In this document: positions 23,062 to 23,448 of the stretch, in pieces
Numbering within the stretch: position 1 is the stretch's first letter
How the letters are laid out: each line of letters begins with the position of its first letter
Assembly (NCBI RefSeq): GCF_047920995.1
Contig: NZ_JBLRWZ010000037.1
Coordinates: 1-23,448 of the forward strand
Length of the DNA stretch: 23,448 nt
Source: Aliidiomarina sp047920995
GTDB taxonomy: Bacteria; Pseudomonadota; Gammaproteobacteria; Enterobacterales; Alteromonadaceae
Reading direction: 5' to 3'
The notes under the pieces: generated by a model
The model's database searches: none
What the model was told of the DNA's origin: nothing
Seen by the model: only the letters and a program-made list of their open reading frames with translations
Made by a program: the position numbers and the translations under genes

Positions 23062-23448
23062 CACCTGTAAATTAAAGGTAACCGGGCCGTCGTTTACCAA
23101 ACTTACTTGCATATCCGCGGCAAACTCACCCGTGGCAATTACAATACCTTCGGCTGCGAGAGCGTTACAGAAATGGTGATACAGAGCCTCGGCCTGCGCG
23201 GGCGTTGCCGCAGAAGAAAAACTAGGCCGCCGACCTTTACGCGTATCTGCAGCGAGAGTGAATTGGGAAACCACTAATATAGAGCCACCAATATCGCGCA
23301 CATCGAGGTTCATTTTATCGTGTGCATCGGCGAAGATTCGGTAACTACTAATGCGCTTTGCTAATTGTTCGGCTTTTTGTTCGTTATCTGCTTTTTCCAC
23401 ACCCAACAGCACTAAAATGCCATCATCGATTTTACCAACTGTTGCACC
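23059..23448 (-). CDS. dtd: D-aminoacyl-tRNA deacylase, 5' end outside window
   Basis: Dtd removes D-amino acids (and glycine mischarged on tRNA-Ala) from tRNA, acting as a dimer. The reading frame stays open to the last base, giving 129 codons here; family members are about 145 residues, so roughly 16 N-terminal codons lie beyond the window. The apparent internal start at 23412 is a valine codon in the conserved LVLLGVEK segment, not a true start. Signature motifs are intact: SQFTLAADTRKGRRPSF and the C-terminal NDGPVTFNLQV with the Gly-cisPro pair that rejects L-amino acids. Confidence 0.96.
   Translation of the reverse strand, partial: GATVGKIDDGILVLLGVEKADNEQKAEQLAKRISSYRIFADAHDKMNLDVRDIGGSILVVSQFTLAADTRKGRRPSFSSAATPAQAEALYHHFCNALAAEGIVIATGEFAADMQVSLVNDGPVTFNLQV

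Noticed and set aside
23059..23412. dtd as a complete 117-residue gene
   Set aside because: The apparent start is an internal valine codon; the frame stays open to the window edge and the missing N terminus is conserved in the family.

Overview
The window looks like a gammaproteobacterial chromosome segment of roughly 50% GC. The evidence is the yicC/rph-pyrE arrangement, glnA-ntrB-ntrC in that order, a CpxR/CpxA-type two-component pair, a lipoprotein DsbA, and small families such as DUF3081 and TrhA that are common in marine Alteromonadales. Idiomarinaceae or a relative is my best guess, at low confidence. Most genes are ordinary core functions; the interest lies in the regulatory DNA, one degenerate enzyme and one intron.

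Layout, left to right. 1-289 is the 5' part of a group II intron on the minus strand, cut by the window edge and inserted just beyond the terminator of yicC. yicC (minus) diverges from rph-pyrE (plus, overlapping by 4 bp). pyrE converges, stop on stop, with a secreted peptidase-S51/cyanophycinase-like protein whose catalytic Ser, His and Glu all appear to be replaced. trmL (plus) follows. A minus-strand cluster then holds cpxR, cpxA and a lysophospholipase-type hydrolase. Next come glnA, ntrB and ntrC (minus), preceded on the same strand by a lipoprotein DsbA. typA (plus) ends at a strong terminator shared with trhA (minus). The right end is all minus strand: a DUF3081 protein, an RND pump with its adaptor, a Pmp3-like membrane protein, a short-chain dehydrogenase, and dtd, which runs off the window.

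How the parts connect. Nitrogen control: three dyads of the form GCACC-N5-GGTGC, the NtrC-binding consensus, lie upstream of glnA (two) and ntrB (one), and a consensus sigma-54 promoter lies between the glnA enhancers and the glnA start. One glnA dyad is also the stem of the dsbA-like gene's terminator. Envelope stress: GTAAA direct repeats (CpxR-box type) lie upstream of cpxR and again upstream of the RND operon, where the predicted start site is also covered by an 18-bp perfect palindrome. This suggests, without proving it, that the CpxRA pair here controls the pump.

No tRNA, rRNA or CRISPR was seen. The candidates most worth following up are the triad-less S51 protein, the dual terminator/NtrC box, the Cpx-RND link and the intron with its EBS1-IBS1 match. 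Five short tandem duplications (11-15 bp) recur across the window and may reflect a local mutational habit. I found no wholly new multi-gene system.
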